Shown: piece by piece, positions 12,313 through 22,905 of the stretch
Layout of the letters: each line of letters opens with the position of its first letter
Numbering within the stretch: position 1 is the first letter of the stretch
Assembly (NCBI RefSeq): GCF_010389155.1
Contig: NC_057762.1
Location: forward strand, 10,155,513-10,219,512
DNA from: Erigeron canadensis
Lineage: Eukaryota; Streptophyta; Magnoliopsida; Asterales; Asteraceae
Reading direction: 5' to 3'
Length of the DNA stretch: 64,000 nucleotides
Translations under genes and position numbers: made by a program
Notes under the pieces: model-generated
What the model was told of the DNA's origin: nothing
The model's database searches: none
What the model saw: the letters and a program-made list of their open reading frames with translations, nothing else

Positions 12313-13119
12313 TCTAATTAAGAAATTCATATAATTTTATATTAAATTATGTTAAATTACACTAGAATTAATAACGGTGAATTTTTTTTTTCAGTGAGTT
12401 CATCTGTACCCTTTGGAGTTTATGTAGTCCTGCCTATAGCACTAGCCAGTAGCCACTAGGTAGGTCTAATTTCTAGTACTTTTTAGTTGGATAATTACTT
12501 GTATATTTATTAGTTGGACCATTGATTCATATATATGTATGGTTTGTGTGTAAGAACATGAATATATATATACAAGTGTAATGAATAAGTGTACTTAAGA
12601 ACGAGTCAATTTTCGAATGTATGTGTACTAAGACATATGCAATAGTGAATTGGTAATAGTAAATCTTTATTGGGATTTTTTTTTTTTTCTTGAACATTAA
12701 TCTTTATTGGGACTTATTTGAAGAAACGAAAGATAATAATAAATGTGGTAGTTCGATGGGTGAATAAGAAAGAGAGAGAGAGAGATTCTTGAAGCATTGA
12801 TGAGAAAGGGTTAGAAGTTTGGTAGGACAGCGAGTATCACGATCATGGGCGATACGTTTATTTTGTACTGTTGTTAAGAGCCACACTTCTCTTTTGTTCA
12901 AGCGTACCCATACCACCCTCTTCTTGGTGAAATTACATTTATGTCCTCGATTTCCGAACCCCGATAGTGACTTTGCCTTGTTTGGTTATGTGTTTTCGAA
13001 CGACGGTAGCTACAGTTGTAATTAGCGTCTTCATTTTTCTACATAAAATTCAAATTTGAATTCGAGAGAACGAGCGTAAATTAAGCTTACCATTTTCTAT
13101 TCGTTTTTGAGGGACATAA
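12313..13119. other. Intergenic DNA
   Basis: AT-rich, with a short (GA)n at about 12768-12784 and one micro-insertion scar (12662-12712). The ORFs 12704-12916 and 12819-13025 on opposite strands are not convincing genes. Confidence 0.4.
12662..12712 (-). repeat. Micro-retroposition scar: T-tract insert between 14-bp direct repeats
   Basis: AATCTTTATTGGGA occurs at 12662-12675 and 12699-12712. The 23-nt insert is 13 T followed by CTTGAACATT. On the minus strand it reads AATGTTCAAG plus an A tail. Confidence 0.65.
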
Positions 13120-13467
13120 GGGCAAGTATATAGTCGGAAAAAAAACATCGGCTAGCATCGGCTTATTGGCAATTCTATAGCACATGCATGCATCAGTTTG
13201 TATCGGCAAGTTTTGGCAAGATACATTGGCTAATTCTGGCCGATGATAGTGAACGTTGGGCTTGTGCCACGTGACCACTTTTGGCTAAAAAAATGGGTTT
13301 GAGAGAGTGCCTTTTTTTTATACTTTCCCTCCTCAACTTCTACATATACAACATACATATAAATTTTTCAAATATAGTTAAACAAAATACATTTTATTCT
13401 TATTAAAAAATACATGATAATTAAAAAAGACAGTACATGATAAAAACACGAAATACACTGCGTATGA

Positions 13468-13918
13468 TTACTCATCATCGTCTTTGATTGACATACTTCC
13501 TAAGCCACGGTAAGCGTAATCGTCGAGCCACCACTTGTCGTGTTGTAGGCATTTGACTTCCCACATGGTTTTGTCTTCCTCGCAATTGTCGTGGAATGAT
13601 TCAGCCCAAGTGTACTGGTCACCCAACATGTGACCGGCCTTAAAAACATCATCGACTACACTCTTGACGTTGTTGATACCCCCTGTAAAAACCAAGAATA
13701 GTGCTATTCGTGCTTCGAAATATTGGGTCTGATGCTTGTATTGCCTTTACCATTTGCTCGCATTGTCGTCTTTTCTCCCTTAGATATCCCATGACCTAGA
13801 GAGTTCAGTTTGAAGGAGGGTGTTGTTCTCTTTGATATCAGCCATGATTCGTGTTTTCATCTCATCTTCGGTCAGACGAGGTCGGTGAACATTCTTTTTT
13901 GATGATGAGGATGCCATT
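13468..13918 (-). pseudogene. Small unknown gene of the Harbinger-like element, left member of a divergent pair, frameshifted
   Basis: ATG at 13918 opens MASSSSKKNVHRPRLTEDEM and runs about 45 codons to a stop after SRSWDI. A shift of frame continues it as REKRRQCEQMVKAIQASD. After a possible intron ending TTTTTACAG, an open 3' part (down to 13468) encodes an acidic, Trp-rich end (WEVKCLQHDKWWLDD, then DDDE). The first part aligns by eye with the protein of the + gene at 21972 (RKLDTKKQWCQQEIDYIQAG), so the two are probably paralogues. Predicted as a short coiled coil; function unknown. They were adjacent and divergent before the CACTA insertion separated their shared promoter. Confidence 0.5.
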
Positions 13919-14017
13919 TGATTAGAAAAAGTGAGTTTTTATAATGATGAAAATATTTTGATGGTAATTTGCAACTGAATTGAGCTCTGGGTTCGTACTT
14001 ATAGATCAATACAACTA

Positions 14018-14058
14018 GCCGTTCAGGGACTGAAAGTGTAAATATATTTGAATTTTTG
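14018..14058. promoter_or_regulatory. Repeat unit of the divided bidirectional promoter, left part
   Basis: This unit (GCCGTTCAGGGACTGAAAG, then GTGTAAATATATTTG) belongs to a tandem array whose other units lie at 21799-21920, on the far side of the CACTA insertion. It sits about 100 bases upstream of the minus-strand ATG at 13918. Confidence 0.5.
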
Positions 14059-15093
14059 GCCCACTACAACAAATATGTTATTTATTAACACTCATTTCTT
14101 CGCATTTTCTAAAAATGTTGAAAAAATTGTTAATTTATTCACACTTATAAATGTGTGAAAAGAACTCACATTTAAAAGTGTGAAAAAAGTTAAAGAATCA
14201 ACATTTTTTCATAATTATATATGTAGAAATAAAAGTTCACATTTTCAATCGTGTAAAAATATAATATTGTTCACACTTTAAAGTGTGGAATTAATTTGTG
14301 ATACCAAATTTTCTCACACAAGAGGAAGTGCGAGAAATTTGAGTGTGATAAATTAACTTTCACATTTTTTAAGTGTAAAAATGTTTGACATTTTTGCATA
14401 CTTTTAAGTGTGAACATTTTGTTTATACATTTATAGTTGTGAAAAAAGTATGATTTTTTAAAATTTTTCTTACACTTCTAAGTGTGAATTATTTTTATAC
14501 AATTTTAAATGTGAGTAAATTAATATTGTTGGTGCATTTTAGGCATTACGGTTAATTCAAACGTCTCCGTTGTTTTGATAATGAGCGACAATACATATAA
14601 TGTTTGCAAAATGGTATAAAAGCTAATTTAGGCATACATACGCTATTTCCGAACCTAAAACAATGAAAACGTCAAGTTTGAGTTTGGTGTAGCACTTCGT
14701 CGCAAATCCTGGAGCACGGCTCCACTTTGGTAGCACGACTCTTAGGCACGGCCTTTGTGCCCTGCAACGACCGTCCTCCTCTGTCCAATATACACTTTGT
14801 TTCTCCGGCTTTCGTTACTCACTTCCGTGACTCCAAACTTGTACCATAACCTTATTTTGATATTCTAAGATGTTTGGATTTGACAAATCTCAAAAATAAC
14901 AACTTTCGTTTTTCATCAAATTTGAGGTCGAAATATTTTCTAAGTTTCATGGAGCACGTCTCTTGTTCAGAGCACGGTTCCAGAGGACGACTCTTGCAGG
15001 ATTAGAGGTCGTCCTCTCTCTGTCCAAATCAAAGAATTTTAGCAAGCGTTCGTTACTTATGTTATTGACCCGAAACTTGTTCCTAAGGCTTAT

Positions 15094-17310
15094 TGAAACG
15101 CCCCAAACCATATTAACTCGAAAGGCATACAATCATTTGAAACTCATGTTAAACAAGCTAGACAATTTTATACTTAGAAAATTTAAGCCAATTTTCGCCA
15201 AAAATCAAAGTTCTCAAATTTGAAAAATGACAAATTGAACCTTCTTAGAATGTTAATATAAGTCTATTGTATGAGTTTCAGGTCCCGGAAATGTCAAACG
15301 AAGCCTCGGTAAAAAGTGTAAAAATCACAGCAGGCGGACGGCTCTTGTGTCCTGCAGAGGCCGTCCTCTGCACAAAGGCCGTCCTCTTCAGGTTTTGTAC
15401 TTTTGACACTTTGAACAAATTTTGACCCTTTTTCTCAAAACCGAGCTTCCGACAACTGATTAGCAACTTAGTTTTGACATAAATCAACTAACACAACATT
15501 TCCAAAAGTCTCCATACCATCCATTTATACAAACCAAGTTTATACAAGTAAATGGGTCATCTTACCCATTTTGACGCTTTTTAAGTCAAAATACAAGTTT
15601 TGCAAATTCAAGAAACCACACTTGACCATTTACAGAAATTTGACAATAACAAGACCATCAAAACTAAATATACCAAGAGCCATGAGGAGAGGGATGTCTA
15701 AGCCTCTAAACCACAAGATTGTCATTCTTCCATGAATGACCTAAATACCTCCAAGTCTTGCAAGATTTTTACTTCTAAAACTTCAAGCTTTAATCAACAA
15801 CAAGTTCCTTCTTAACTACCTATAAAAATGGTAAACAACTAAAAAGTAAGCGAATGCTTAGTGAATAAACTTGCATACAAATATACATACGAAGGAGGGC
15901 AAAAACACAAAAGAGTATCGCATGTAGCCAATGATACCGTCATATCATCACTTGCATACTCACTTTTGCGCTAGCAAAACATACATGGATCCACATACGC
16001 TAAACAATCATCAACATGATTAACTATCGGGATTCTTAGGCCCTGGAGGTTCTTAGGCCTCATAAACACTATGCCCCATATCGGCCTACGCCGAATCAAT
16101 CACCACACATGGATAAATAAACTTCAAAATGATGTGGTCAACACCACACATGGACAAAAGGCTTCAACATGATGTGGTCGATTGACCCAACGTATACATA
16201 AAGGTATGCAAGAGTACTCACCTCCTCCGCGACTATCAACAATCAACAATGCAACAAGTGCAAAGCTTTCAACCTATCAATTCAATACAATATGCACATA
16301 AGACTTTATTCACAATCTTGGCTAACTCACTTAGCCAAACTAATGATTCACTAGCATTCCTATTCACCCAAACTCAATTTCCTTGAGTTGGCTTAAAATC
16401 AAGTTTCACTTAACCAAGCTCAATCTTTCTAACTCATCAATCTCAATTATCTATCATTTTGCTAAAAATCTCATTTTACCACCAACATGTGGCCATTTCA
16501 TCTAGTTTCTCAAAATTACCAAATTCTCATTCACTAGCCTTTTCCAAACCCAAAACCCAACCCATTTGTCATTGAGTTTCTTTCACCTTTAACAACTATA
16601 TTAGGTAGTTCATCTTACCTTTTTCAACCACATTACAATAACTAGCAAAATTTTATCTTTTCTTACAAACTCAAATTATTACTTTGAACTTATCAATTTC
16701 ATAATCAAACACATCATATAACTCAATGACAACTAGGTTAACTAAGGAATTGGGAGAAATTAACCATAATTCATTTTCTAGCAAAAACCCCCAATTTGGT
16801 TCATCCATGAACCCTAAATTCAAAAAAAAAAAAAAAACTAAATTAGGGGAATTCAATACCTCAACAAACAATAGGTTAATGCTTAGTCTTAAGTTGGAAA
16901 ATTCTTCTTTCTTTCTTTTCTCTAGCAATTTTGGCCACCACCACGAAACCCGCAAGCCCTAGCTTTTCAATTCTTGAATGGAGATTATCTGATGGTGATG
17001 ATTATTATTATGATTTTTATTCTTGGATTGAAAGAATTAGTCTTTGATTTTGGAAGAATTGAGATGAAGTTGCATGGAGGAATGATGATGAACAAGAGTG
17101 AAAATGTGAGAAGTGGAAAAAGGAAATGGTTGGCACTTCCTATGAGTGCCACACCCTTGACTAACTTTTGTGGATATTTTACCCGCTATCCGTTAAAGTT
17201 CCAACTAAATTAACCCCCGATTCAAAAATATAATACTAGGAAGTTATTTTAATGTCAAAACTACAAAAAAGGTTAATTTATTTATCTTTAGAAAAACTTG
17301 GGGTGTTACA
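15094..17310 (-). repeat. 3' LTR of the gypsy element, 2217 bp
   Basis: On the minus strand it starts TGTAACACCCCAAG directly after the polypurine tract and ends GGTTTGGGGCGTTTCA. It has GGACGGCTCTTG/GAGGCCGTCCTC motifs at about 15335-15390, similar in style to those of the surrounding solo LTR. The ORFs inside (about 60-95 aa) are not supported as genes. Confidence 0.8.
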
Positions 17311-17322
17311 ACTCTCCCCAAC
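17311..17322 (-). other. Polypurine tract of the gypsy element
   Basis: The minus strand reads TTGGGGAGAGT immediately before the 3' LTR start TGTAACACCCC. This is the expected plus-strand priming site and fixes the LTR boundary and the orientation. Confidence 0.75.
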
Positions 17323-17699
17323 TTGGAATGGATCACGACCTCGTGATCCGCGCTATAACCCAAGACAATGATACACACGAAGTCATTCTCGTACTCCCTA
17401 GAGCAAACGCACATCCTCGTAAGCTTTCACAGTATCTTACACATCCTTATCATTTCATTTGAACTCTTTTAAGTTCTCATTCTATTATGACCAAGGTCCT
17501 TCAACTCAATTCAACTCATTGACGGCTTCGATTCTTTCAAGGCACCTAGGTAGCATTATTGTCAAGACACTTTCAAAGATGTAGCACGTGAAAATGATAG
17601 AGTAAATACCCAAAAACTTATTTATAAATTCTAAACGATACACAACCTTACCAAATCTAGTTGTGATTTCTTCATTATCGGCCATTTAGTCACGGTTTA

Positions 17700-18830
17700 C
17701 ACCTCCCTTTTTTTTCAACGCATACTATCGACATTTACATAAAACTTCTCCTTGCCTAAACTTTCCAACACCTCTCATGAATAAATCTCATAATTGGCAT
17801 GATCCGGGATGAAAGAGTATAACTTCAATGAGAAAGATAAAGGGTTCGTTAAACATGACTGACGAACACGATTCTTAGGTTTTCGTGAAAATTTGCATAA
17901 ACGTCAATAAAGCTAGGAAAGAATGATAAAGGTTTCGAAATGGCTAAAACAATAGCGAAAATTAGCGTTGGTATGCCTTCAATGCACACTCTTAGTTTGT
18001 GATAACTCGTACAAAGGTTTATCTTGGAAAGATGTATGTAGTTCCTCGTCATTGACTTGTGTAGACCATCGATTCTTGACCACGAATAGTCGTTCTTGCT
18101 AGCCACCTTGTTGAACTTGCTATAATCGGGGTACGTCCCCTAGCTACTATCTTTCATTTGACGAAAGGAAAAAGGCACACCCTAAAGGAAATTACTAAGA
18201 TGAAGGAGGTCCTTGTTGAGAAATTCTTGAACTCATCTAATTACTCCTTGCATTCACCTTGGAATCATACGATAAAGAGATTGGTATGGGGATATTCCCC
18301 AGAATTAATCAATAAAAGATTCCACTTGACGTTCGGAATGAATGCCCGTTAAGCCCTTGGGTAAAACATTGACAAATGCATAGAAATAAAGGCTTACATT
18401 CATTAAAGAGAGATTTCTTTTAAACAACTTGAAAGGAAGATTTCTTTTCAACATCGAAGCTATGAGCAAAATAGGCTTGACAACTACGAGATAAACAACG
18501 ACGGCACGGGCAAAAGTACAATGGTATAGAACGCTCCCTTCGATTGTCAACCAAGTTCCACCTTTAAAGTTCTTTAATTGCACCGCCTCTTCATCACACC
18601 CACAACTCAACATTTCAAAAATTCCACCGGTTCATTCCTATTACTACATCAATTTCCATCATCGGAAAGGGATTTCAAGTTAGATTGAGAAAATTTTGGC
18701 GATACATTTATTATACTCATCCCTCACTAACTTTGTTTTATTACTTCTAACCTTGATTTGTAACATGATGCCGGAATGGAGCTTCAATACGGAAATAATG
18801 TGACTCAATCTAGAGACATCAAACGACCTA
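17700..18830 (-). pseudogene. Decayed gypsy pol (protease end and N-terminal reverse transcriptase)
   Basis: Fragments of the gypsy polyprotein can be read in different minus frames. 18305-18613 contains the protease-RT linker resemblance LPKGLTGIHSERQVESFID, which corresponds to the usual P-x-GLPP-x-R-x-VEF-x-ID region. 17849-18106 contains SRIDGLHKS, KINLCTSYHKLRV and EGIPT, matching the RT segment (RIDDLFDQL, KIDLRSGYHQLRV, EDIPKT in family members). The YVDD-type active site, RNase H and integrase were not found. Frameshifts and substitutions show it is not translated as a functional enzyme. Confidence 0.65.
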
Positions 18831-20135
18831 TTAGACTCCAAGAATTGAAATATTTCGCATACGGACATTACTCCTAAGAAGTGTACATGGGACCACATTA
18901 TTAACATCTTCATTTTGCTTTAAGATAAGTTGGAAAGACCTACCTTGTTGGTTTCCATAAGCTCGAGCATTCCTTCTTTCCACGTCCTTCCTCTTCTCCT
19001 CTTGCCTTTCTTCTTCGGTTAGTGTAGGACAAGAACTCCTCATGTGTCCCCCTTCAAAACATTTAAAGCATATGATTGACTTCTCCGGCCCCGCCTTGCA
19101 ATCTCGACTCATATGCCCCACCTGTCCACAATTATAACATCCCTTCATCGACGCTTTGCACACACCCGGATGGTTCCTTTTGCATTGATGGCAAAAAGGA
19201 ATGTCGTTCCTTGCGAACCTTCCACTTGAACCTTCAACTTGCCTAGGCTTCTTGTTTGGGGAGTTACTACCCTCAATCTTTCTTCTTGGGCCTTCTTCAT
19301 CGACTCGACTTTGCTCGATTTCATGGTCCCGTGCTACATCCGCCAACATGGAGAAGGACTCCATTTGACATAAGCTAATCTTCTCTCGTAGGCTCTTTTT
19401 CAACTTCAAGTAAAATTGCTCTTTGAGCAATTGATCATTATCGAGAAATTCCGGGCAAATTTGAGCCTTGTCCAAGAATTGGGCTCGAAATTCATTCAAG
19501 CTCATGCTATCTTGACAATCGTTGAGAAATTCACTTCTCAACTTGGTCACTTCGGCTTCCGACCGAAATTCCTTAAAGAACATAGCCTTGAATTCGGGCC
19601 ATTCAACATTATCCAAAGCCCCCTTCTTGATTGCCAACAATCCGTCCCACCAACGTTTTCCACTATTTCTCAGCATAACAACTGCAAAGATCACCTTCAA
19701 ATGTGAGGGGCATTGACTAGTACGGAACGCCCCTTCAATCTCCGATATCCACCGAGTACAAACAATAGGATCACGATCACCGTGATACTCAGGTGGGTGG
19801 CATACCTCAAAGTCTCGGAATGTGAATTTCTTCTTATAAATTATTCCTCCCGTAACCTCCACATCTTTTTCCTCCTCATCCTTCTTACCCTTATCCTTGG
19901 CTTCACATTTTTCAAACTCCCGTTGCACATTGATTGCAACCTCCTCCCTAATCATTTGAGCAATATGCTCATTCATTGCTCCTTCCATTGTTTGATTAAG
20001 CCTCTTAAGTAAAAGAGGGGTGTACTTCTCTAGAGCTCTCCCGATTTGATCGGAGATATCCATACTACCCTCCGGAAATATCACTTCTTCTTCGTTCCTT
20101 CGATGCTCATCCTCCTCATTGTGATGTTCGGCCAT
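18831..20135 (-). CDS. Ty3/gypsy Gag protein, 434 aa, open
   Basis: An uninterrupted ORF inside the gypsy element. Residues 1-95 are acidic and helical. About 100-235 matches the retrotransposon gag capsid region (FTFRDFEVCHPPEYHGDRDP, then WWDGL, KAMFFKEF, LNEFRAQF). Three Cys/His modules follow: C-x2-C-x3-H-x3-C near 315-326, and two CCHC knuckles at 333-346 (CYNCGQVGHMSRDC) and 356-369 (CFKCFEGGHMRSSC). The C-terminus after residue 400 runs into decayed protease-like sequence. Gag packages element RNA into particles. An intact gag beside a ruined pol suggests that a partner supplied enzymes in trans; that is inference. Confidence 0.85.
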   Translation of the reverse strand: MAEHHNEEDEHRRNEEEVIFPEGSMDISDQIGRALEKYTPLLLKRLNQTMEGAMNEHIAQMIREEVAINVQREFEKCEAKDKGKKDEEEKDVEVTGGIIYKKKFTFRDFEVCHPPEYHGDRDPIVCTRWISEIEGAFRTSQCPSHLKVIFAVVMLRNSGKRWWDGLLAIKKGALDNVEWPEFKAMFFKEFRSEAEVTKLRSEFLNDCQDSMSLNEFRAQFLDKAQICPEFLDNDQLLKEQFYLKLKKSLREKISLCQMESFSMLADVARDHEIEQSRVDEEGPRRKIEGSNSPNKKPRQVEGSSGRFARNDIPFCHQCKRNHPGVCKASMKGCYNCGQVGHMSRDCKAGPEKSIICFKCFEGGHMRSSCPTLTEEERQEEKRKDVERRNARAYGNQQGRSFQLILKQNEDVNNVVPCTLLRSNVRMRNISILGV

Positions 20136-20445
20136 ACTATAATAAGAATAGATAAACGGATTTTAAGCACATAACCCTATTATCTCTACGAACTAAAGCC
20201 AACCTATAACTTCATACAAAACCGTCCCAAGGTTTGATGTTGTTAGTTTATAAAATTGTTAGTATTTCAAGTACAATAAGGTCGGCTTCTTATTGTGCTT
20301 TAATAATAGCAAGTTTATAAGCTAACATCATCAAACACTCTTTCGGGTCCCATATAAAATTACCGAACACCTAAGGTCAAGTCATGTCTAAGGTTTAAGT
20401 CTAGGCATTCACTAAACGAGGGAATACCTAAATCCCTTAAACCTC

Positions 20446-20458
20446 GGCTCTGATACCA
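20446..20458 (-). other. Primer binding site (initiator tRNA-Met type)
   Basis: The minus strand reads TGGTATCAGAGCC, the classic plant retroelement primer site, three bases after the LTR end at 20462. It marks the 5' end of the element's internal region. Confidence 0.85.
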
Positions 20459-20461
20459 ACT

Positions 20462-20643
20462 TGAAATGCCCCAAACCATATTAACATTCTAAGAAGGTTC
20501 AATTTGTCATTTTTCAAATTTGAGAACTTTGATTTTTGGCGAAAATTGGCTTAAATTTTCTAAGTATAAAATCGTCTAGCTTGTTTAACATGAGTTTCAA
20601 ATGATTGTATGCCTTTCGAGTTAATATGGTTTGGGGCGTTTCA
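20462..20643 (-). repeat. Aberrant 182-bp 5' LTR: U5 fold-back
   Basis: The LTR end next to the primer site (20462-20485) is normal U5. Sequence then switches to an inverted copy of U5: 20478-20643 is the reverse complement of 15094-15259 (166 bp) with one mismatch that I can see. The switch lies at ATATTAAC, which recurs inverted (GTTAATAT) at 15252-15259. U3 and R are missing, so this end has no normal LTR promoter. Confidence 0.85.
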
Positions 20644-21798
20644 CTTATAGTATCATTCTAAGGTGTTTGAAAGTGTCAAATTACAAATCTAAACAACTTG
20701 ATTTTTCACCAAAATTTGGAGGCCAAATTTTTTCTAAGTGTTGAAGGTCACCAAAAGTTAAAATTGGTTAAGTTGTCAAAATTGGTCAACATGTGATTAA
20801 ATTCAGATGTGTATGTGAAAAGATAGTTGGATTTTGATTCATTTCCATAACTCATCTTATGACTATCCCATTCTCCAAACCTCCTTCTCTTGGTAAGCAT
20901 CTTCTCAACTTTCCTTCTTTATCTTTTGAAGTTAATATTGGTTTAGGAAAGTTGTTATTGTGAGTGGGATTTCATGGGAGGTTGCAAAGGCTTTTTGTAG
21001 TTTTCCAGGTATAGCACGGCTCTTGTTTGGAGCACGACTCTTGTGCCATGAAGCACGGCCTCTGTTTGGAGCAGTCCGAGTCAAACGGTAATAAAGCACT
21101 TTTTGACTATAAATTGAAGACTTGGACATATTTGGACTTCACCTCTTGCATCTACATCTCCTGGAAAATACATATTCATATCTCATATCTTATATCAAAC
21201 ATCAATCTAGCAAGAGTGATACAATTGTAGTGAGGAAATATATGTGTTATATTGATTAGCCTACAAATTGTGTTGTATTCATACTAGTGAGTGTGATAGA
21301 GGGTTGAAGTTCTAGTGGTTAGGATTTCATCTTCATTGATATCTCTAGTGGTTAGAGATTGTGTGTTCATCTCTTGAATTGTCAAGAGTTTGGTGTATTC
21401 TAGTGGTTAGAATACTTGGTGTAATTTTGGATTCTCCACCGGGTTTGGAGAGATTAGTGCTACAAACTCTCGATTAGTGAATCGGGGAGTAGATTATGGC
21501 GAATTCGTTAACATTCGCCCGAACCATTATATATCGTGGTGTCTCTTGATTTGGTGATATCTTCTTACTCTATCTTTTCATATCAATCTTATTTGTTATA
21601 TAATTATTGTTGTGATTGTATCTTGCACAAACTAAGAATTGAATATTTGTTTTACAAATTAATTTTCAAAAAGAAGTTAAATAATTGGTATAATCTATTC
21701 ACCCCCCCCCCTCTAGATTACACTTACAAATATAATTTTTCACACTTTTTAGAAATGCGAGGAAATAAATGTGAGCAATTAACATTTTTTTTGTAGTG

Positions 21799-21920
21799 GC
21801 CGTTTGAGGGACTGAAAGTGTAAATATTTTGAAATTTGCCGTTGGAGGGACTAATTGTGTAACTATCTTGAATTTTGAACGTTGAAGGAGCTTGTTGTAG
21901 TTTAACTTTAAATACTGGGT
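21799..21920 (+). promoter_or_regulatory. Tandem about 40-bp repeats forming the shared promoter of the divergent gene pair, right part
   Basis: Three diverging units begin GCCGTTTGAGGGACT, GTTGGAGGGACT and GTTGAAGGAGCT at 40-42-base spacing, each followed by a GTGTAA..TAT.TTGAA-like stretch. One more unit lies left of the CACTA insertion (14018-14058). They precede the + ORF at 21972. Confidence 0.55.
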
Positions 21921-21971
21921 CCTTCATCTGATACATTATCTCAAAACACAAACTTTTTATACATCTGAAAA

Positions 21972-22274
21972 ATGGCTTATTCATCAAATAAAATGACCGT
22001 TGATCATGTGCATGAGAGTATCATGATTGATATCCTCGACCACCAAAGGGTCAAAGAGGAACTCCTTGCAGTTATGCGAAAGCTAGATACGAAGAAACAA
22101 TGGTGTCAACAAGAAATTGATTATATACAAGCCGGGTATTGTACTGATCTTGAGTGTCAATACTTTATTTATTTGCTTATTTGCAGGGGGAGATCGATGA
22201 GATTACAATTGCTATGGAGTTTCTGCGGTCATCACCTTGGACCATCTGATCATATGGGCAAAAGCAATGAATAA
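21972..22274 (+). CDS. Small unknown gene of the Harbinger-like element, right member of a divergent pair
   Basis: Begins MAYSSNKMTVDHVHESIM and encodes a Lys/Glu-rich helical stretch to about residue 56 (RKLDTKKQWCQQEIDYIQAG). It reads open to 22274 without splicing (100 aa). A GT at about 22137 and TTTGCAG at 22181-22186 could define an intron; the second exon would read GEIDEITIAMEFLRSSPW and stop at 22249, but the phases do not join cleanly. The first exon resembles the broken minus-strand gene at 13468-13918. No family recognised. Confidence 0.45.
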   Translation: MAYSSNKMTVDHVHESIMIDILDHQRVKEELLAVMRKLDTKKQWCQQEIDYIQAGYCTDLECQYFIYLLICRGRSMRLQLLWSFCGHHLGPSDHMGKSNE

Positions 22275-22483
22275 TTTCTGTTCTTAAATTGTTCTGGAAC
22301 ACAATTATGTTGTATGTTTCTCTTTATTAAGTTTGTAATGTTTTTAAATTATAAATAAATTTCCGTTGCTATTAAATTACCAAGTAGACATCTTTTATTA
22401 AAATACATAAAGACATAACATAACCAAGTTGACTAAAACACACTTACTTAAAATACTAAAACACACTTCATAATTCAAAACAA

Positions 22484-22905
22484 TTAAAAAGCAACCATGA
22501 TAAGCTCCTTTAAACAGTGCTCGTAACTGAAACGCCTCCCAAACTTCTTATGGTACTCCTGATGCGTCGTTGCATAAAACAACTCATCAGAGACGGTATT
22601 CATATTGCCTCAAAGTGCTTACATATGTGTCGAATTCTTCTGAAGTGACTTGCTAGTTGATGTTCGCTCCGTGGACCTCTAGTCGTGTCCCTGTTGAACA
22701 TTTCATTGATGTCGTTCCACAAGCTTTCAGTTGGGTTAGCCATTTCACATCTACCTGTGAAAGAGTCAGGTCGCCTCAACATCCAACACCTCGTCAACAA
22801 AATATCATCTGCTTTAGTCCACGGATGATACGCCATTTGGTTGTGATGTTGAATGAAATGATTTGATAAAAATAGAAAGGATTTGAGATATGGTTGTGGT
22901 TTCAA
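22484..22905 (-). pseudogene. Myb/SANT-like transposon-associated protein (NAM-associated type), frameshifted
   Basis: The minus strand gives PWTKADDILLTRCWM, SLWNDINEMFNRD and SEHQLASHFRRI, then KHFEAI and a stop at 22600. A shifted frame continues MNTVSDELFYATTHQEYHKK and FGRRFSYEHC to 22484. This is the layout of the Myb/SANT-like proteins that accompany PIF/Harbinger transposases: trihelix-type DNA-binding segment, spacer, K-F-x-x-EHC. The likely original start is MAYHPW at 22836. The break near 22600 makes it a pseudogene unless an unseen intron bridges it. Confidence 0.6.

Larger units (their letters stand above)
15094..20643 (-). mobile_element. Ty3/gypsy retrotransposon, 5.55 kb, gag intact, pol decayed, 5' LTR replaced by a U5 fold-back
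   Basis: The insert runs from TGAAACGCCCCAAACC at 15094 to GGTTTGGGGCGTTTCA at 20643, with CTTAT duplicated at 15089-15093 and 20644-20648. In minus orientation the order is a 182-bp abnormal 5' LTR (20462-20643), primer binding site (20446-20458), gag, pol remnant, polypurine tract (17311-17322) and a full 2217-bp 3' LTR (15094-17310). Both ends of the insertion are therefore U5 ends in inverted orientation. Near identity of the two U5 copies indicates a young insertion. Confidence 0.85.
14527..21728. mobile_element. Solo LTR of about 1.65 kb inside the CACTA element, itself split by a gypsy insertion
   Basis: It begins TGTTGGTGCATTTTAGGC and ends CACTTACA, and AATAT is duplicated at 14522-14526 and 21729-21733. 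Only one copy of the terminal sequence is present, so this is a solo LTR. After removing 15094-20648 its length is about 1647 bp. It carries several GGACGACTCTTG/GTCGTCCTC-type palindromic motifs (14720-15020, 21010-21070) and a C10 tract near the right end. Confidence 0.75.
14062..21798. mobile_element. CACTA (En/Spm-type) element with nested insertions
   Basis: It starts CACTACAACAAAT at 14062 and ends TTTTTTGTAGTG at 21798. GCC is duplicated at 14059-14061 and 21799-21801, the 3-bp TSD of CACTA elements. 14062-14526 is filled with subterminal repeats of the form CACA(C)TTTAAAAGTGTG, and 21734-21798 holds a few more. Its own sequence is only about 0.5 kb, so it is a non-autonomous element; everything between 14527 and 21728 is later insertion. 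Confidence 0.85.

Noticed and set aside
16811..16844. A-tract with CTAAATT on both sides, a possible further micro-retroposition scar
   Set aside because: Direct repeat of only 7 bp and no GTTC-like junction; could be slippage in the LTR.
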